A stretch of 64,000 bases of DNA from Thauera sp. (GCA_024235615.1 JACKMB010000003.1:124001-188000), one strand, 5' to 3'; positions 36,300-45,412 are shown, counted from the stretch's first letter. The notes: generated from the sequence alone by a model not told the origin. Translations and numbers: made by a program.

Positions 36300-37681
36300 G
36301 CATCATCGAGCGGGCGCTCGCCAAGGCGAAGCAACAGGACCGCGCCGCGGTCGAGGACGCCGAGGGGCTGGTGCACCGGGCACAGGCCGACCCAGGCGCG
36401 GACGTCGGTCCCGCGCGTGGCCCGGGCGATGCGCCGGACGTCGGCGAAGGGACCGCGCTGCCGGCGACCGCGACCGCGACCGCGCCCGGCGCGCGGGACG
36501 AGACCCCGCGCGATGTCGGCCCGGCGGGCGAGCCGCAAGGCAGGGAGCTTGCGCCGGCGCAGCTGCCCGCGCCCAGGCTGGCGCCGACCGGTGCGGAGGA
36601 CGCGATGGCGTCTGCGCCGGCAGCGCCGGCCGCGGCCGCAGCGCGCCGGGTGCGCGACCCGGGCGCCGCGGCGCCGCTGCTTCGCGTCGAGGACCTGCGC
36701 TGCGCCTTCGATGTCTCCAGGCCGTGGCTCGAGCGCCTGCTCGCGCGCGAGCCGCGGCGCTGGCTGCGCGCGGTCGATGGGGTCTCGTTCGCGATCCCGC
36801 GCGGCCGCACCTTCGCGCTGGTGGGCGAGTCGGGCTGCGGAAAATCCACCGTGGCGCGCCTGATCGTGGGCCTGCACGAGCCCTCGGCCGGGCGCGTCGT
36901 GTTCGACGGCCGCGACCTCGCCGAGGTGCGCGGCAGTGCCGAGCGCCAGAAGCTGCGCCGCCGCTTCCAGATGATCTTCCAGGACCCCTACGCCAGCCTC
37001 AACCCGCGCTGGCGCGTGGAGCGCATCATCGCCGAGCCGATCCGCGTGTTCGGTCTGGAGAAGGACGACGCGGCGATCCGCGCGCGCGTCGCCGGACTGC
37101 TGGGCCAGGTCGGCCTGTCGCCGGCCGACGGCGCGAAGTATCCGCACGAGTTCTCCGGCGGCCAGCGCCAGCGCATCTGCATCGCGCGCGCGCTCGCCAA
37201 CCGGCCCGAGTTCCTCGTCTGCGACGAGCCGACCTCGGCGCTCGACGTGTCGGTGCAGGCGCAGATCCTCAACCTGATGCGCGACCTGCAGGACGCGCTC
37301 GGGCTCACCTTCCTGTTCATCAGCCACGACCTCGCGGTGGTGCGCCACATGGCCGACGAGATCGGCGTGATGTACCTCGGCCGCATCGTCGAGATCGCCA
37401 CCAGCCGCAGGCTGTTCGAGCGCCCGCGCCACCCCTACACGCGCATGCTGCTGGCGACCATCCCCGACTTCTCCCGTCGCGGCCGGGCCGACGACGCCGT
37501 GCGCGGCGAGGTACCCAACCCGATCACCCCGCCCACCGGCTGCACCTTCCACCCGCGCTGCCCGCTCGCGGACGCGCGCTGCCGGCAGGAGGTGCCGGCC
37601 TTGCGCGAACTCGACGACGGCGGTCGCGTGGCCTGCCATGCGGTGGAGGAGGGGCGCGACAACCTGGAGGCCGGATCATGA
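36296..37681 (+). CDS. ABC transporter ATPase (DppF/OppF type) with long disordered N-terminus
   Basis: The protein has 461 residues. Residues about 128-461 are a normal OppF-type ATPase (Walker A GESGCGKSTVARLI, signature FSGGQRQRICIARAL, Walker B FLVCDEPTSALD, switch FISHDLAVVRH, C-terminal CTFHPRCPLADARC). The first 120 residues are extra: a short amphipathic start MSIIERALAKAKQQ followed by Pro/Ala/Gly-rich low-complexity sequence (TATATAPGARDE..., APAAPAAAAARR). The start is fixed by ATGA overlap with the upstream gene; no internal ATG with a good ribosome site was found near residue 120. The role of the extension is unknown. Confidence 0.9.
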   Translation: MSIIERALAKAKQQDRAAVEDAEGLVHRAQADPGADVGPARGPGDAPDVGEGTALPATATATAPGARDETPRDVGPAGEPQGRELAPAQLPAPRLAPTGAEDAMASAPAAPAAAAARRVRDPGAAAPLLRVEDLRCAFDVSRPWLERLLAREPRRWLRAVDGVSFAIPRGRTFALVGESGCGKSTVARLIVGLHEPSAGRVVFDGRDLAEVRGSAERQKLRRRFQMIFQDPYASLNPRWRVERIIAEPIRVFGLEKDDAAIRARVAGLLGQVGLSPADGAKYPHEFSGGQRQRICIARALANRPEFLVCDEPTSALDVSVQAQILNLMRDLQDALGLTFLFISHDLAVVRHMADEIGVMYLGRIVEIATSRRLFERPRHPYTRMLLATIPDFSRRGRADDAVRGEVPNPITPPTGCTFHPRCPLADARCRQEVPALRELDDGGRVACHAVEEGRDNLEAGS

Positions 37682-38421
37682 GCAGCAGCGTAGGCGAGGC
37701 GGCGCGAGCCGGGGGGCGAGCGCAGGATGCCGATGGCAGGTCGCTCGCCGTGGTCGTGGGCAGCGGCGGCGGCGTGGGTGCGGCTGTCGTCGCCGCGCTG
37801 CGCGAGGCGGGAGACTACGACGAGGTGCTCGCGCTCGGCCGCCGGGGCAGCCCGGCGCTCGACCTGCTCGACGAGGCCTCGATCGCCGCGGCCGCCGCCG
37901 CGGTGCGCGCGCGCGGCGTGCCCACCCTGGTCTTCGACGCCACCGGCTTCCTCCACGGCGGGGGCATGGAGCCGGAGAAGAGCTGGCGCGAGCTCGATCC
38001 CGCCCATCTGGCGCACGCCTTCGCGATCAACGCGATCGGGCCAGCGCTGCTGATGAAGCATTTCCTGCCGCTGCTGCCGCGCGAGCGCCGCGCGGTGTTC
38101 GCCACGCTGTCGGCGCGTGTGGGCAGCATCGGCGACAACCGCCTCGGCGGCTGGTACGCCTACCGCGCCTCGAAGGCGGCGCTCAACCAGCTCGTGCGCA
38201 CCGCCGCGGTCGAGCTGCGCCGCAGCCGGCCGCAGGCGATCTGCGTGGCGCTGCATCCGGGGACGGTCGACACCGGCCTGTCGGCGCCCTTCGCCAAGTC
38301 CGGGCTGCAGGTGCAGGCCCCCGCCGAGGCGGCCGCGCGCCTGCTCGCGGTGATCGGGCGCCTCGGGCCGAACGACTCGGGCGAATTCTTCGACCACCGC
38401 GGCGAGCCCGTGCCGTGGTGA
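37678..38421 (+). CDS. Short-chain dehydrogenase/reductase
   Basis: The protein has 247 residues, overlapping the ATPase stop by ATGA. The cofactor motif is LAVVVGSGGGVGAAVVAAL, and the catalytic Ser and Y-x3-K are seen in FATLSARVGSIGD and WYAYRASKAAL. The AINAIGPALLMKHFLPLL segment resembles the C-factor/CsgA-like branch. Substrate is unknown. Overlap with the ABC transporter operon suggests it is cotranscribed and could act on the imported solute, which is inference. Confidence 0.85.
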   Translation: MSSSVGEAARAGGRAQDADGRSLAVVVGSGGGVGAAVVAALREAGDYDEVLALGRRGSPALDLLDEASIAAAAAAVRARGVPTLVFDATGFLHGGGMEPEKSWRELDPAHLAHAFAINAIGPALLMKHFLPLLPRERRAVFATLSARVGSIGDNRLGGWYAYRASKAALNQLVRTAAVELRRSRPQAICVALHPGTVDTGLSAPFAKSGLQVQAPAEAAARLLAVIGRLGPNDSGEFFDHRGEPVPW

Positions 38422-38461
38422 TTGCCGCGGCCCGCCGCCGCGGCTCTTTCCAGGAACACCG

Positions 38462-39112
38462 ATGAACGCACACGAACAGGAACACATGTGGTCCACGCGC
38501 TATCGCAGCGCGGGCGAGGACTACGTCTTCGGCACCACCCCCAACCGCTTCCTCGCCGCGCAGGCGGCGCTGCTCGCCTCTGGCGCCGATGCGCTCTCGG
38601 TGGCCGACGGCGAGGGGCGCAACGCGGTGTGGCTGGCCGAGCAGGGGCTCGCGGTGACCGCCACCGAGATCTCGCCGGTGGCGCTGGAGAAAGCGCGCAA
38701 GCTCGCCGCTGGCCGCCACGTCGAGGTCGACTTCGTGCTCGCCGACGCCGTGGCGTGGGACTATCCGGAGGCCGCCTTCGACTTCGTCGTGGCGATCTTC
38801 ATCCAGTTCGCCGACTCGGCGCAGCGCGCGCACATCTTCGCCGGCATGGCACGCGCGTTGAGGCCTGGCGGCCATCTGATCCTGCAGGGCTACACCCCGA
38901 AGCAGCTCGAATACCGCACCGGCGGGCCATCGGCGGTGGAGAACCTATACACCGCCGAGCTGCTGCGCGAGGCCTTCGCCGGGCTGGAGATCGTGCACCT
39001 GCAGGAGTACGAGGACGTGCTGGAGGAGGGCGTCGGCCACAAGGGGCGCTCGGCCCTGGTCGGCCTGGTCGCGCGCCGTCCGGCCGATGCTGCGGCGGAG
39101 CCTGGGCGATGA
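38462..39112 (+). CDS. SAM-dependent class I methyltransferase (TehB-like)
   Basis: The protein has 216 residues. Motif I is degenerate but recognisable (ALSVADGEGRNAVWLAEQGLAVTATEIS), followed by FVLADAVAWDYPEAAFDFVVAIFIQF, LRPGGHLILQGYTPKQLEYRTGGPS and ENLYTAELLREAF. This order matches the small tellurite/thiopurine-type methyltransferase group with the ADGEGRNAVWLA loop. The exact substrate is unknown. It lies 40 bp after the first SDR gene and overlaps the second SDR gene by ATGA. Confidence 0.82.
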   Translation: MNAHEQEHMWSTRYRSAGEDYVFGTTPNRFLAAQAALLASGADALSVADGEGRNAVWLAEQGLAVTATEISPVALEKARKLAAGRHVEVDFVLADAVAWDYPEAAFDFVVAIFIQFADSAQRAHIFAGMARALRPGGHLILQGYTPKQLEYRTGGPSAVENLYTAELLREAFAGLEIVHLQEYEDVLEEGVGHKGRSALVGLVARRPADAAAEPGR

Positions 39113-39849
39113 GGGGCATGCGTGCCGTCCTCACCGGTCACAGCCGCGGCCTCGGCGAGGCGATCGCCGAGGAGCTCCTCGATCGCGGCATCGCGGTGCT
39201 CGCGCTCGCGCGCCGCGGCAACCCGGCGCTCGCCGCCCGTCATGGCGAGCGCCTGTGCGAGGTCGCGGTCGACCTCGCCGACAGCGCGGCGCTCGCCGCC
39301 TGGCTCGGCTCGGGTGCGCTGCAGGCCTGGCTCGCCGAGGCCGACGAGGCGCTGCTGATCAACAACGCCGGCACCCTGCAGCCGATGGGACCGCTGGCGC
39401 TGCAGGACCCCATGGCGGTGGCGCGCGCCGTGGCTGCCAACGTCGGTGCGCCGCTGGCGCTGGCCGCGGCCTTCGCGGCCGCCGCCGGGCCGCAGGCGCG
39501 CCGCGTGCTGCATGTCTCCAGCGGCGCCGCGCGCAAGCCCTACGCGGGCTGGAGCGTGTATTGCGCCACCAAGGCCGCGCTCGACCACCACGCCCGCGCG
39601 GTGCAGCTCGACGCCGTGCCCGGGCTGCGTATCTGCGCGCTCGCGCCGGGCGTGATCGACACCGGCATGCAGGCCGAGATCCGCGCCAGCACGCCGGAGC
39701 GCTTCCCGCTGCGCGACCGCTTCGCCGAGATGCAGGCGAGCGGCGGCCTGGTCGCCCCTGCCGAGTGCGCGATGCACCTGGTCGACTTCGTGCTCGACGA
39801 GGACTTCGGCCGCGAGCCGGTGGCCGACCTGCGCGACCTCGGACGATGA
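39109..39849 (+). CDS. Short-chain dehydrogenase/reductase (sepiapterin-reductase-like)
   Basis: The protein has 246 residues. The cofactor motif is AVLTGHSRGLGEAIAEELL, NNAG is present in LLINNAGTLQPMG, catalytic Ser in VSSGAARKPYAGWSVY and Y-x3-K in YCATKAALDHHARAV. The overall pattern (NAGTLQPMG, ALAPGVIDTGMQ) resembles sepiapterin/benzil reductases. It is translationally coupled on both sides (ATGA overlaps) to the methyltransferase and the membrane protein. The substrate is unknown. Confidence 0.85.
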   Translation: MRGMRAVLTGHSRGLGEAIAEELLDRGIAVLALARRGNPALAARHGERLCEVAVDLADSAALAAWLGSGALQAWLAEADEALLINNAGTLQPMGPLALQDPMAVARAVAANVGAPLALAAAFAAAAGPQARRVLHVSSGAARKPYAGWSVYCATKAALDHHARAVQLDAVPGLRICALAPGVIDTGMQAEIRASTPERFPLRDRFAEMQASGGLVAPAECAMHLVDFVLDEDFGREPVADLRDLGR

Positions 39850-40937
39850 AGGACGAGTCCTACCCATCCACCGAGTCCCTGGTCGCCTCGTTGCAGGAGA
39901 CCGACTCCGCCACGAGCGGCAGCCGCCTCGCCCGCCTGAAGGAGGGTGGCCTGCGCCTCGTGGTGTGGCTGCGCCGCCATCCCTGGCTGATCGCCACCTT
40001 CGGCTTCGTCTCCGGGGTGCTGAGCTTCTTCCTGGTCGAGCGCCACGAGGGTGTGGCGCGCGCGATGGCGGTGGCGATGCTGGCCGGCTGGTTGTTGCTG
40101 GTGCTCGAGCGCGTGCTCGACCGCGCGGTGAAGCGCCGCTTCGGCTTCGGCCTGCCACCGGTGCTGGTGCGCTACCTGACCCAGTTCACCCACCAGGAGA
40201 GCCTGTTCTTCGCGCTGCCTTTCTTCTTCGCCAGCACGTCGTGGAACAGCGGGCAGGCGGTGTTTACCGGCGCGCTCGGGCTGATGGCGCTGGTCGCCAT
40301 CCTCGACCCGGTCTACTTCGGCCGCCTGGCCACGCGGCGCTGGCTCTTCCTCGGCTACCACACGCTGACCCTGTTCGCGCTGCTGCTCGTGGTGTTCCCG
40401 CTGGTACTGCAGGTGCCGGCGATGGCGAGCTACCAGCTCGCGCTTGCGGTGGCCGTGGTGCTGTCCTTTCCGACGCTCGCCGGGGCGATCAGCGTGCCGC
40501 GCTGGTGGCGCGGCCTGCTGGTGCTGGCGCTGCTCGCCGCGCTTGGCGCGGCGGGCTGGCTGGCGCGGCTGTGGGTACCGCCGGCCACGCTGCGCCTGAC
40601 CCAGGTCGCGGTGACCAGCGTGGTGGACGAGGCGCAGCGTGCGCCCGCCGAGAGCCTGCGCAGCATCGAGGCGGGCCGTCTGCTCGCCGAGGGACTCTAT
40701 GCCTACACCGCGATCCATGCGCCGCTGGGACTTTCCGAGAAGGTCGTCCATGTGTGGCGCCACGAGGGGCAGGTGGTGGACCGCATCGAACTCGAGGTGA
40801 GCGGCGGCCGCGCCGAGGGCTACCGGGCATGGACGCGCAAGCGCAACTTCCCGGAGGATCCGCGCGGGCGCTGGCAGGTGCAGGTGCTCGCCGCCGACGA
40901 CCGCATGATCGGCACGTTGCGCTTCGGGGTGGAGTGA
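39846..40937 (+). CDS. DUF5924/DUF2914-like integral membrane protein
   Basis: The protein has 363 residues. A hydrophilic 45-residue N-terminus is followed by about seven membrane helices (LIATFGFVSGVLSFFLV, FALPFFFASTSWNSGQAVFTGALGLMALVAIL, LFLGYHTLTLFALLLVVFPLVLQV). The soluble C-terminal domain (about 260-363) has HVWRHEGQVVDRIELEVSGGRAEGYRAWTRKRNFP, the typical DUF2914 pattern. The family is of unknown function and is presumably an envelope protein. It is the last gene of the overlapping train that begins with the ABC transporter. Confidence 0.75.
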   Translation: MKDESYPSTESLVASLQETDSATSGSRLARLKEGGLRLVVWLRRHPWLIATFGFVSGVLSFFLVERHEGVARAMAVAMLAGWLLLVLERVLDRAVKRRFGFGLPPVLVRYLTQFTHQESLFFALPFFFASTSWNSGQAVFTGALGLMALVAILDPVYFGRLATRRWLFLGYHTLTLFALLLVVFPLVLQVPAMASYQLALAVAVVLSFPTLAGAISVPRWWRGLLVLALLAALGAAGWLARLWVPPATLRLTQVAVTSVVDEAQRAPAESLRSIEAGRLLAEGLYAYTAIHAPLGLSEKVVHVWRHEGQVVDRIELEVSGGRAEGYRAWTRKRNFPEDPRGRWQVQVLAADDRMIGTLRFGVE

Positions 40938-40976
40938 AAACAAAGGACCCGCATGCACCTCCGGGCGCTGTGCGGG
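40938..40976 (-). terminator. Intrinsic terminator for the CBS-domain gene
   Basis: Read on the minus strand, CCCGCA...TGCGGG (40976-40948) forms a stem and is followed by TCCTTTGTTTT (40947-40937). It lies about 30 bp after the CBS gene stop. It also separates that gene from the convergent membrane-protein gene. Confidence 0.6.
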
Positions 40977-41004
40977 CCTCGCAGCGTAGCGCGTGCCTCG
41001 GTTG

Positions 41005-41427
41005 TCAGCAGATGCGTTCCCAGAGGCTCTGCTCGTCTTCGAACTGGTCGAGTTCGAGGCCCTTGAAGTCGCTGCGCGAGACGATGCCGACGACCTTGCC
41101 ATCGACCACCACCGGCAGGTGGCGGTAGCCGCCGTCGCACATCATGTGCAGCGCGTCGATCGCCTTGCGCTCGGGCTCGATGGTGTCGGGCTTCGCCGTC
41201 ATGACCTCGGACAGATGGACCTTGGCCGGATCGCCGCCGTTGGCGATCACCTGCACCGCGTCGCGGCCGGTGAAGATGCCCTTGAGATGGGCGCGCGCGT
41301 CGGTCACCAGCACCGCGCCCACGCTGCGCTCGCACATGCTGCGGCAGGCGGCCTGAACGGTGTCGGAGGGGCGCAGCATCAGCGGGTTCTGGTCCTTGAC
41401 GATGAAGGAGATGTTGCGGTTGGTCAT
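41005..41427 (-). CDS. Tandem CBS-domain protein
   Basis: The protein has 140 residues consisting of two CBS motifs: LMLRPSDTVQAACRSMCERSVGAVLVTDARAHLKGIFTGRD and PDTIEPERKAIDALHMMCDGGYRHLPVVVDGKVVGIVSRSD. Such pairs bind adenine nucleotides (AMP, ATP, SAM). It has a strong AGGAGG site before ATG 41427. It is divergent from AMP phosphorylase and PRPP synthetase genes, so sensing adenylates for that module is a reasonable but unproven idea. The intergenic region contains a Crp-like palindrome. Confidence 0.9.
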   Translation of the reverse strand: MTNRNISFIVKDQNPLMLRPSDTVQAACRSMCERSVGAVLVTDARAHLKGIFTGRDAVQVIANGGDPAKVHLSEVMTAKPDTIEPERKAIDALHMMCDGGYRHLPVVVDGKVVGIVSRSDFKGLELDQFEDEQSLWERIC

Positions 41428-41452
41428 GGCGGCCTCCTATTTTTTCGTTGGC

Positions 41453-41466
41453 GTGACTTTTGTCAC
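41453..41466. promoter_or_regulatory. Crp/Vfr-like palindrome
   Basis: GTGACTTTTGTCAC is a perfect GTGA-N6-TCAC inverted repeat, the core of Crp-family sites. It lies 26 bp upstream of the CBS gene start codon and about 195 bp before the AMP phosphorylase gene. A related GTGA-N6-TCAC site precedes pilA. The binding protein is not known. Confidence 0.45.
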
Positions 41467-41660
41467 ACCATATGACGAATCAGGCGGCGAGGTCTTGACA
41501 TTGCTTAAGCTTCTGGAGGTCTGTGATTGGCTCGAGTCGGCAGTGCGGCCCTGCGCCGAGCTCGCTCGAACCCACTCTCGCAGGAGCCTCGCCCTGCAGG
41601 CAGGCGTGACACGTGAACTCCGTCCTTTCTCCCGCGTCCGCGACGGTCTAGATTCAACTC

Positions 41661-43241
41661 ATGGACGCACAAGCCGGAATCCCTGCCGTCGCGGCCGAGT
41701 CGGCCTCTCCCTTGCGCCTGCGCAGGGTGGCGATCGATACGTGGCGCGAGAACGTCGTGTACCTTCATCGCGATTGCGCGATCTATCGTGCCGAGGGCTT
41801 CCAGGCTCTCTCCAAGGTGGAGGTGCGTGCCAATGGCCGCCGCATCCTCGCCAGCCTCAACGTCGTCGACGACGGCTGCATCGTCCAGCCCGACGAGCTC
41901 GGGGTGTCGATCGATGCCTTCATCCAGCTCGGTGTCGACGACGGCCACCCGGCGATGATCGCGCAGGCCGAGCCGCCGTCCTCGATCCCGGCGCTGCGCC
42001 GCAAGATCGCCGGCGAGCGGCTCGCTCGCGACGATTTCCGCGCCATCGTCCGCGACATCGCCGAGCACCGCTATTCCAAGATCGAGCTCACCGCCTTCGT
42101 GGTCGCCACCAACCAGGGCGAGCTCGACCGCGAGGAGGTGGCTTTCCTCACCGAGGCGATGGCGGCGGTGGGCGACCGCATCGACTGGCGTGAGCACCCG
42201 GTGGTGGACAAGCATTGCATCGGCGGCATCCCCGGCAACCGCACCTCGATGCTGGTGGTGCCGATCGTCGCCGCGCACGGCATGCTGTGCCCCAAGACCT
42301 CCTCGCGCGCGATCACCTCGCCGGCGGGTACGGCCGACACCATGGAGGTCCTTGCCTGCGTCGAGCTGCCCACCGAGGTGCTCTCGGGCATCGTGCGCGA
42401 GCACCGCGGCTGCCTGGCCTGGGGTGGCACCGCCAACCTGTCGCCGGCCGACGACGTGCTGATCTCGGTCGAGCGCCCGCTGTCGATCGACTCCCCCGGG
42501 CAGATGGTGGCCTCCATCCTGTCCAAGAAGCTCGCCGCGGGCTCGACCCACCTGGTGCTCGACATCCCGGTGGGGCCGACCGCCAAGGTGCGCTCGATGG
42601 CCGAGGCGCAGCGGCTGCGCAAGCTCTTCGAGTTCGTCGCCGCGCGCATGAACCTGACCATCGACGTGGTCATCACCGACGGCCGCCAGCCCATCGGCAA
42701 CGGCATCGGCCCGGTGCTCGAGGCGCGCGACGTGATGCGCGTGCTCGAGAACGACCCGCGCGCGCCCAACGACCTGCGCCAGAAGGCCCTGCGCCTGGCC
42801 GGGCGCATGCTCGAGTTCGACCCCGACGTGCGCGGTGGCGACGGCTTCGCGATCGCGCGCGACATCCTCGACTCGGGCCGCGCGCTGGCGAAGATGGACG
42901 CGATCATCCGCGCCCAGGGTGCGCGCCCGTTCGATCACAACGCGCCGCCGCTCGCCCGCCTGAACTTCGAGGTGTGTGCCGAGGGCGATGGCGTGGTGGT
43001 CGCGATCGACAACCACCAGCTCGCGCGCATCGCCCGCCTGGCGGGGGCGCCCAAGATGCAGGCCTCGGGTGTGGACCTGCTCAGGAAGCTCGGCGAGCCG
43101 GTGGAAAAGGGTGAGCCCCTGTATCGTATCCACGCCGACTATCCGGCCGATCTCGAGTTCGCCCGCCAGGCCAGCGCGCGCGCCAGCGGCTACGCGCTGG
43201 GTGTGGCGGACGAGGTGCCGCACCTGTTCGTCGAGTTCTGA
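41661..43241 (+). CDS. AMP phosphorylase / thymidine phosphorylase-family enzyme
   Basis: The 526-residue length matches the archaeal-type nucleotide phosphorylases (AMP phosphorylase), which are longer than DeoA. The family motif [19 protein letters not shown] is intact, as are [24 protein letters not shown] (phosphate loop) and [13 protein letters not shown]. The N-terminal 90-residue barrel-like domain ([23 protein letters not shown]) is typical of the long form. The expected reaction is AMP plus phosphate to adenine plus ribose-1,5-bisphosphate. It is followed by a PRPP synthetase gene 112 bp downstream, suggesting a nucleotide-salvage or ribose-phosphate recycling module. Confidence 0.85.
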   Translation: MDAQAGIPAVAAESASPLRLRRVAIDTWRENVVYLHRDCAIYRAEGFQALSKVEVRANGRRILASLNVVDDGCIVQPDELGVSIDAFIQLGVDDGHPAMIAQAEPPSSIPALRRKIAGERLARDDFRAIVRDIAEHRYSKIELTAFVVATNQGELDREEVAFLTEAMAAVGDRIDWREHPVVDKHCIGGIPGNRTSMLVVPIVAAHGMLCPKTSSRAITSPAGTADTMEVLACVELPTEVLSGIVREHRGCLAWGGTANLSPADDVLISVERPLSIDSPGQMVASILSKKLAAGSTHLVLDIPVGPTAKVRSMAEAQRLRKLFEFVAARMNLTIDVVITDGRQPIGNGIGPVLEARDVMRVLENDPRAPNDLRQKALRLAGRMLEFDPDVRGGDGFAIARDILDSGRALAKMDAIIRAQGARPFDHNAPPLARLNFEVCAEGDGVVVAIDNHQLARIARLAGAPKMQASGVDLLRKLGEPVEKGEPLYRIHADYPADLEFARQASARASGYALGVADEVPHLFVEF

Positions 43242-43353
43242 GCGGGGTGGCGGGCGGGGTCTTCCCGACGGGCGTTCACTAGCTTTCGTTTCGTGGCCGG
43301 GGCGTGAATTCCTGCGCGGCGATGACCGCCATTCGGCGTGTAACCTTGCGTCA

Positions 43354-44253
43354 ATGAGTACCGAAGACACCCTGCTGCTGCATTTCGACGATGAGCGCGA
43401 GGAAGCCTCGCGTCTCGCGCGTGCGGCAGGACTGGAGGTGGCGGAGATCGAGCGCCACCGCTTCCCCGACGACGAGCTGCGCCTGCGCCTGCCGGCCGAG
43501 CTGCCGGCCAATATGGTGCTGTTCCGCAGCCTGCATCGTCCCAACGAAAAGCTGCTCGAGCTGCTGCTGGTCGCGCGCAGCGCCGGGCGTGGCGGCGCGC
43601 GCCATCTCACCCTGGTGGCGCCTTACCTGGCCTACATGCGCCAGGACAAGGCCTTCCACCCGGGCGAGGTGGTCAGCCAGCGCATCGTCGGCGAGTTCCT
43701 CGCCGGACTGTTCGACGGCGTGATCACCGTCGACCCCCACCTGCACCGCATCTCCAGCCTCGCCGAGGCGATTCCGGTGCCGCATGCGCTCGCGCTCTCG
43801 GGTGCCGGCCTGCTCGCCGACGTGGCGGTCGCGCAGCGCGAGCGCCCGCTGCTGGTGGGGCCGGATGCCGAGTCGGCGCAGTGGATCGAGACCGCCGCGC
43901 AGCGCCATGGGCTGGGCGCCGTCGTGTGCACCAAGATTCGCCATGGTGATCGCGAGGTCGACATCGCCCTGCCCGAGGACGCGCGGGTCGCGGGACGTGC
44001 GGTGGTGCTGCTCGACGACGTCGCCAGCTCGGGCCGCACGCTCGCGCGTGCCGCCGAGCGCCTGCTCGCGGCGGGTGCGGCCTCGGTCGATGTCGCCGTC
44101 ACCCACGCGCTCTTCGCTGGCGACGCGCTCGAGGTGATCCGTGCCGCCGGCGTGGGCGAAGTCTGGAGCACCGACTGCATCGCCCACCCCAGCAATGCGG
44201 TGCAGATCGCGCCGATGCTGGCCGAGGCGCTGCGGGAAGTCCTCGCCGACTAG
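43354..44253 (+). CDS. Ribose-phosphate diphosphokinase (PRPP synthetase)-like
   Basis: The protein has 299 residues, starting MSTEDTLLLHFDDER. It has VAPYLAYMRQDKAFHPGE (ATP-binding flexible loop region), the metal motif ITVDPHLHRISSL, and the PRPP loop VVLLDDVASSGRTLARAAE. It makes PRPP from ribose-5-phosphate and ATP, or acts in the reverse direction. This short form, lacking parts of the canonical regulatory flag, commonly accompanies AMP phosphorylase. The housekeeping Prs is presumably elsewhere. Confidence 0.85.
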   Translation: MSTEDTLLLHFDDEREEASRLARAAGLEVAEIERHRFPDDELRLRLPAELPANMVLFRSLHRPNEKLLELLLVARSAGRGGARHLTLVAPYLAYMRQDKAFHPGEVVSQRIVGEFLAGLFDGVITVDPHLHRISSLAEAIPVPHALALSGAGLLADVAVAQRERPLLVGPDAESAQWIETAAQRHGLGAVVCTKIRHGDREVDIALPEDARVAGRAVVLLDDVASSGRTLARAAERLLAAGAASVDVAVTHALFAGDALEVIRAAGVGEVWSTDCIAHPSNAVQIAPMLAEALREVLAD

Positions 44254-44425
44254 CGCTGCCCTGCGCGCCCTCCGCCCCGCGCGCGCGTTGCCGTGGGCGT
44301 ATTGCCATGTGCGCGGCGATGACGATTACCGTCCTTAATGCTAGGATTCTTGCTTGCGCACTGCAGCGAGCCCCGGTTTTCGGGGTCGCGGGCGGTGCCC
44401 GCACATCCCTCGGGGCAGGAATTCA

Positions 44426-45340
44426 GTGGAGCAAGCGGTCAGGACCGTGATCTTCGCCGATCTGACAGGCAGTACAGGCCTGTTCGAGTCGGCAGGCAAC
44501 GTGGCGGCGACGCAGATCGTCACGCGGTGCACGCACGCCCTCGGCCGCCACCTCGCCTGTGCCGGCGGGCGCATCGTCAAGTATCTCGGCGATGGCGTGC
44601 TGGTGCTGTTCGACGATCCGGTCGCCGCGGTGCAGGCGGCCTCCCGCCTTCAGGACGTGCTCGAGGAACTGGCCAGCGCCGAGCTGCGGAGGGCGCCGAT
44701 CGGGGTCAAGACCGGCGTCGCGCTCGGGCCGATCGTCGAGCACGACGGCGACTGCTACGGTGACCCGGTCAACGTTGCCGCGCGCCTCAGCGATCGCGCC
44801 CAGACCGGTGAGACGCTCATCGGCGAGGCGGTGTTCACCGAGCTCCCCGACGGGTTGCGCCTGGCGTGTCACAGCCTCGATCGCATCACCATCAAGGGCA
44901 AGGCCGAGCCGATGCGGGTGTGGCGGGTCGATTTCGCCCGCACCGCGGAGACCACGCTCACCACGCTGCTCGGCTTCGACGACCTGGTCGCGGGGGCGCG
45001 CCCGGTGCGCCGGGTCGATCTCGAGCGCCTCGACCAGCGCATCGGGCTGCACGCCGACGATCCACCGCTGATCCTCGGTCGCGGCGATGGCGCCGGCTTC
45101 CCGGTCGAGGACGCGCGCGTGTCGCGTCGTCATGCGCGCCTCGAATGGACGGCGGGCCAGTGCGTGCTCACCGATTTCAGCAGCAACGGCAGCTGGGTGC
45201 GCTTCCGCGGCATCTCCGCGCCGGTGGTGCTGCGCCGCGACAGCTGCACGCTCTACGGCGAGGGCGAGATCGGCCTCGGCGCCGCCCCCGACGACTTCAC
45301 CGCGCCCACGCTCACCTTCCGCGTCATCGACGAGGGCTGA
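44426..45340 (+). CDS. Class III adenylate/guanylate cyclase with C-terminal FHA domain
   Basis: The protein has 304 residues. Start GTG 44426 has AGGA at optimal spacing and opens directly into MEQAVRTVIFADLTGSTGLF; upstream in-frame codons lack similarity. Cyclase metal-binding aspartates are D12 (FADLTGST) and D56 (KYLGDGVLVLF), with the transition-state Arg in DPVNVAARLSDRA, so it should be active. Residues about 205-304 form an FHA domain (LILGRGDGAGFPVEDARVSRRHARLEW, FSSNGSWVRF) that binds phosphothreonine. This architecture links cyclic-nucleotide output to Ser/Thr kinase signalling. No kinase is visible nearby. Confidence 0.88.
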   Translation: MEQAVRTVIFADLTGSTGLFESAGNVAATQIVTRCTHALGRHLACAGGRIVKYLGDGVLVLFDDPVAAVQAASRLQDVLEELASAELRRAPIGVKTGVALGPIVEHDGDCYGDPVNVAARLSDRAQTGETLIGEAVFTELPDGLRLACHSLDRITIKGKAEPMRVWRVDFARTAETTLTTLLGFDDLVAGARPVRRVDLERLDQRIGLHADDPPLILGRGDGAGFPVEDARVSRRHARLEWTAGQCVLTDFSSNGSWVRFRGISAPVVLRRDSCTLYGEGEIGLGAAPDDFTAPTLTFRVIDEG

Positions 45341-45412
45341 GGGCCCATGTGCCACGGGGCTGCGGATGCGTCCGCCCGCTGCGGTCTTGCCCATGCCCTG
45401 CTTCGTGTTGCG

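Noticed and set aside
41495-41500. TTGACA as a -35 element for the AMP phosphorylase gene
   Set aside because: No acceptable -10 hexamer is found 16-18 bp downstream.
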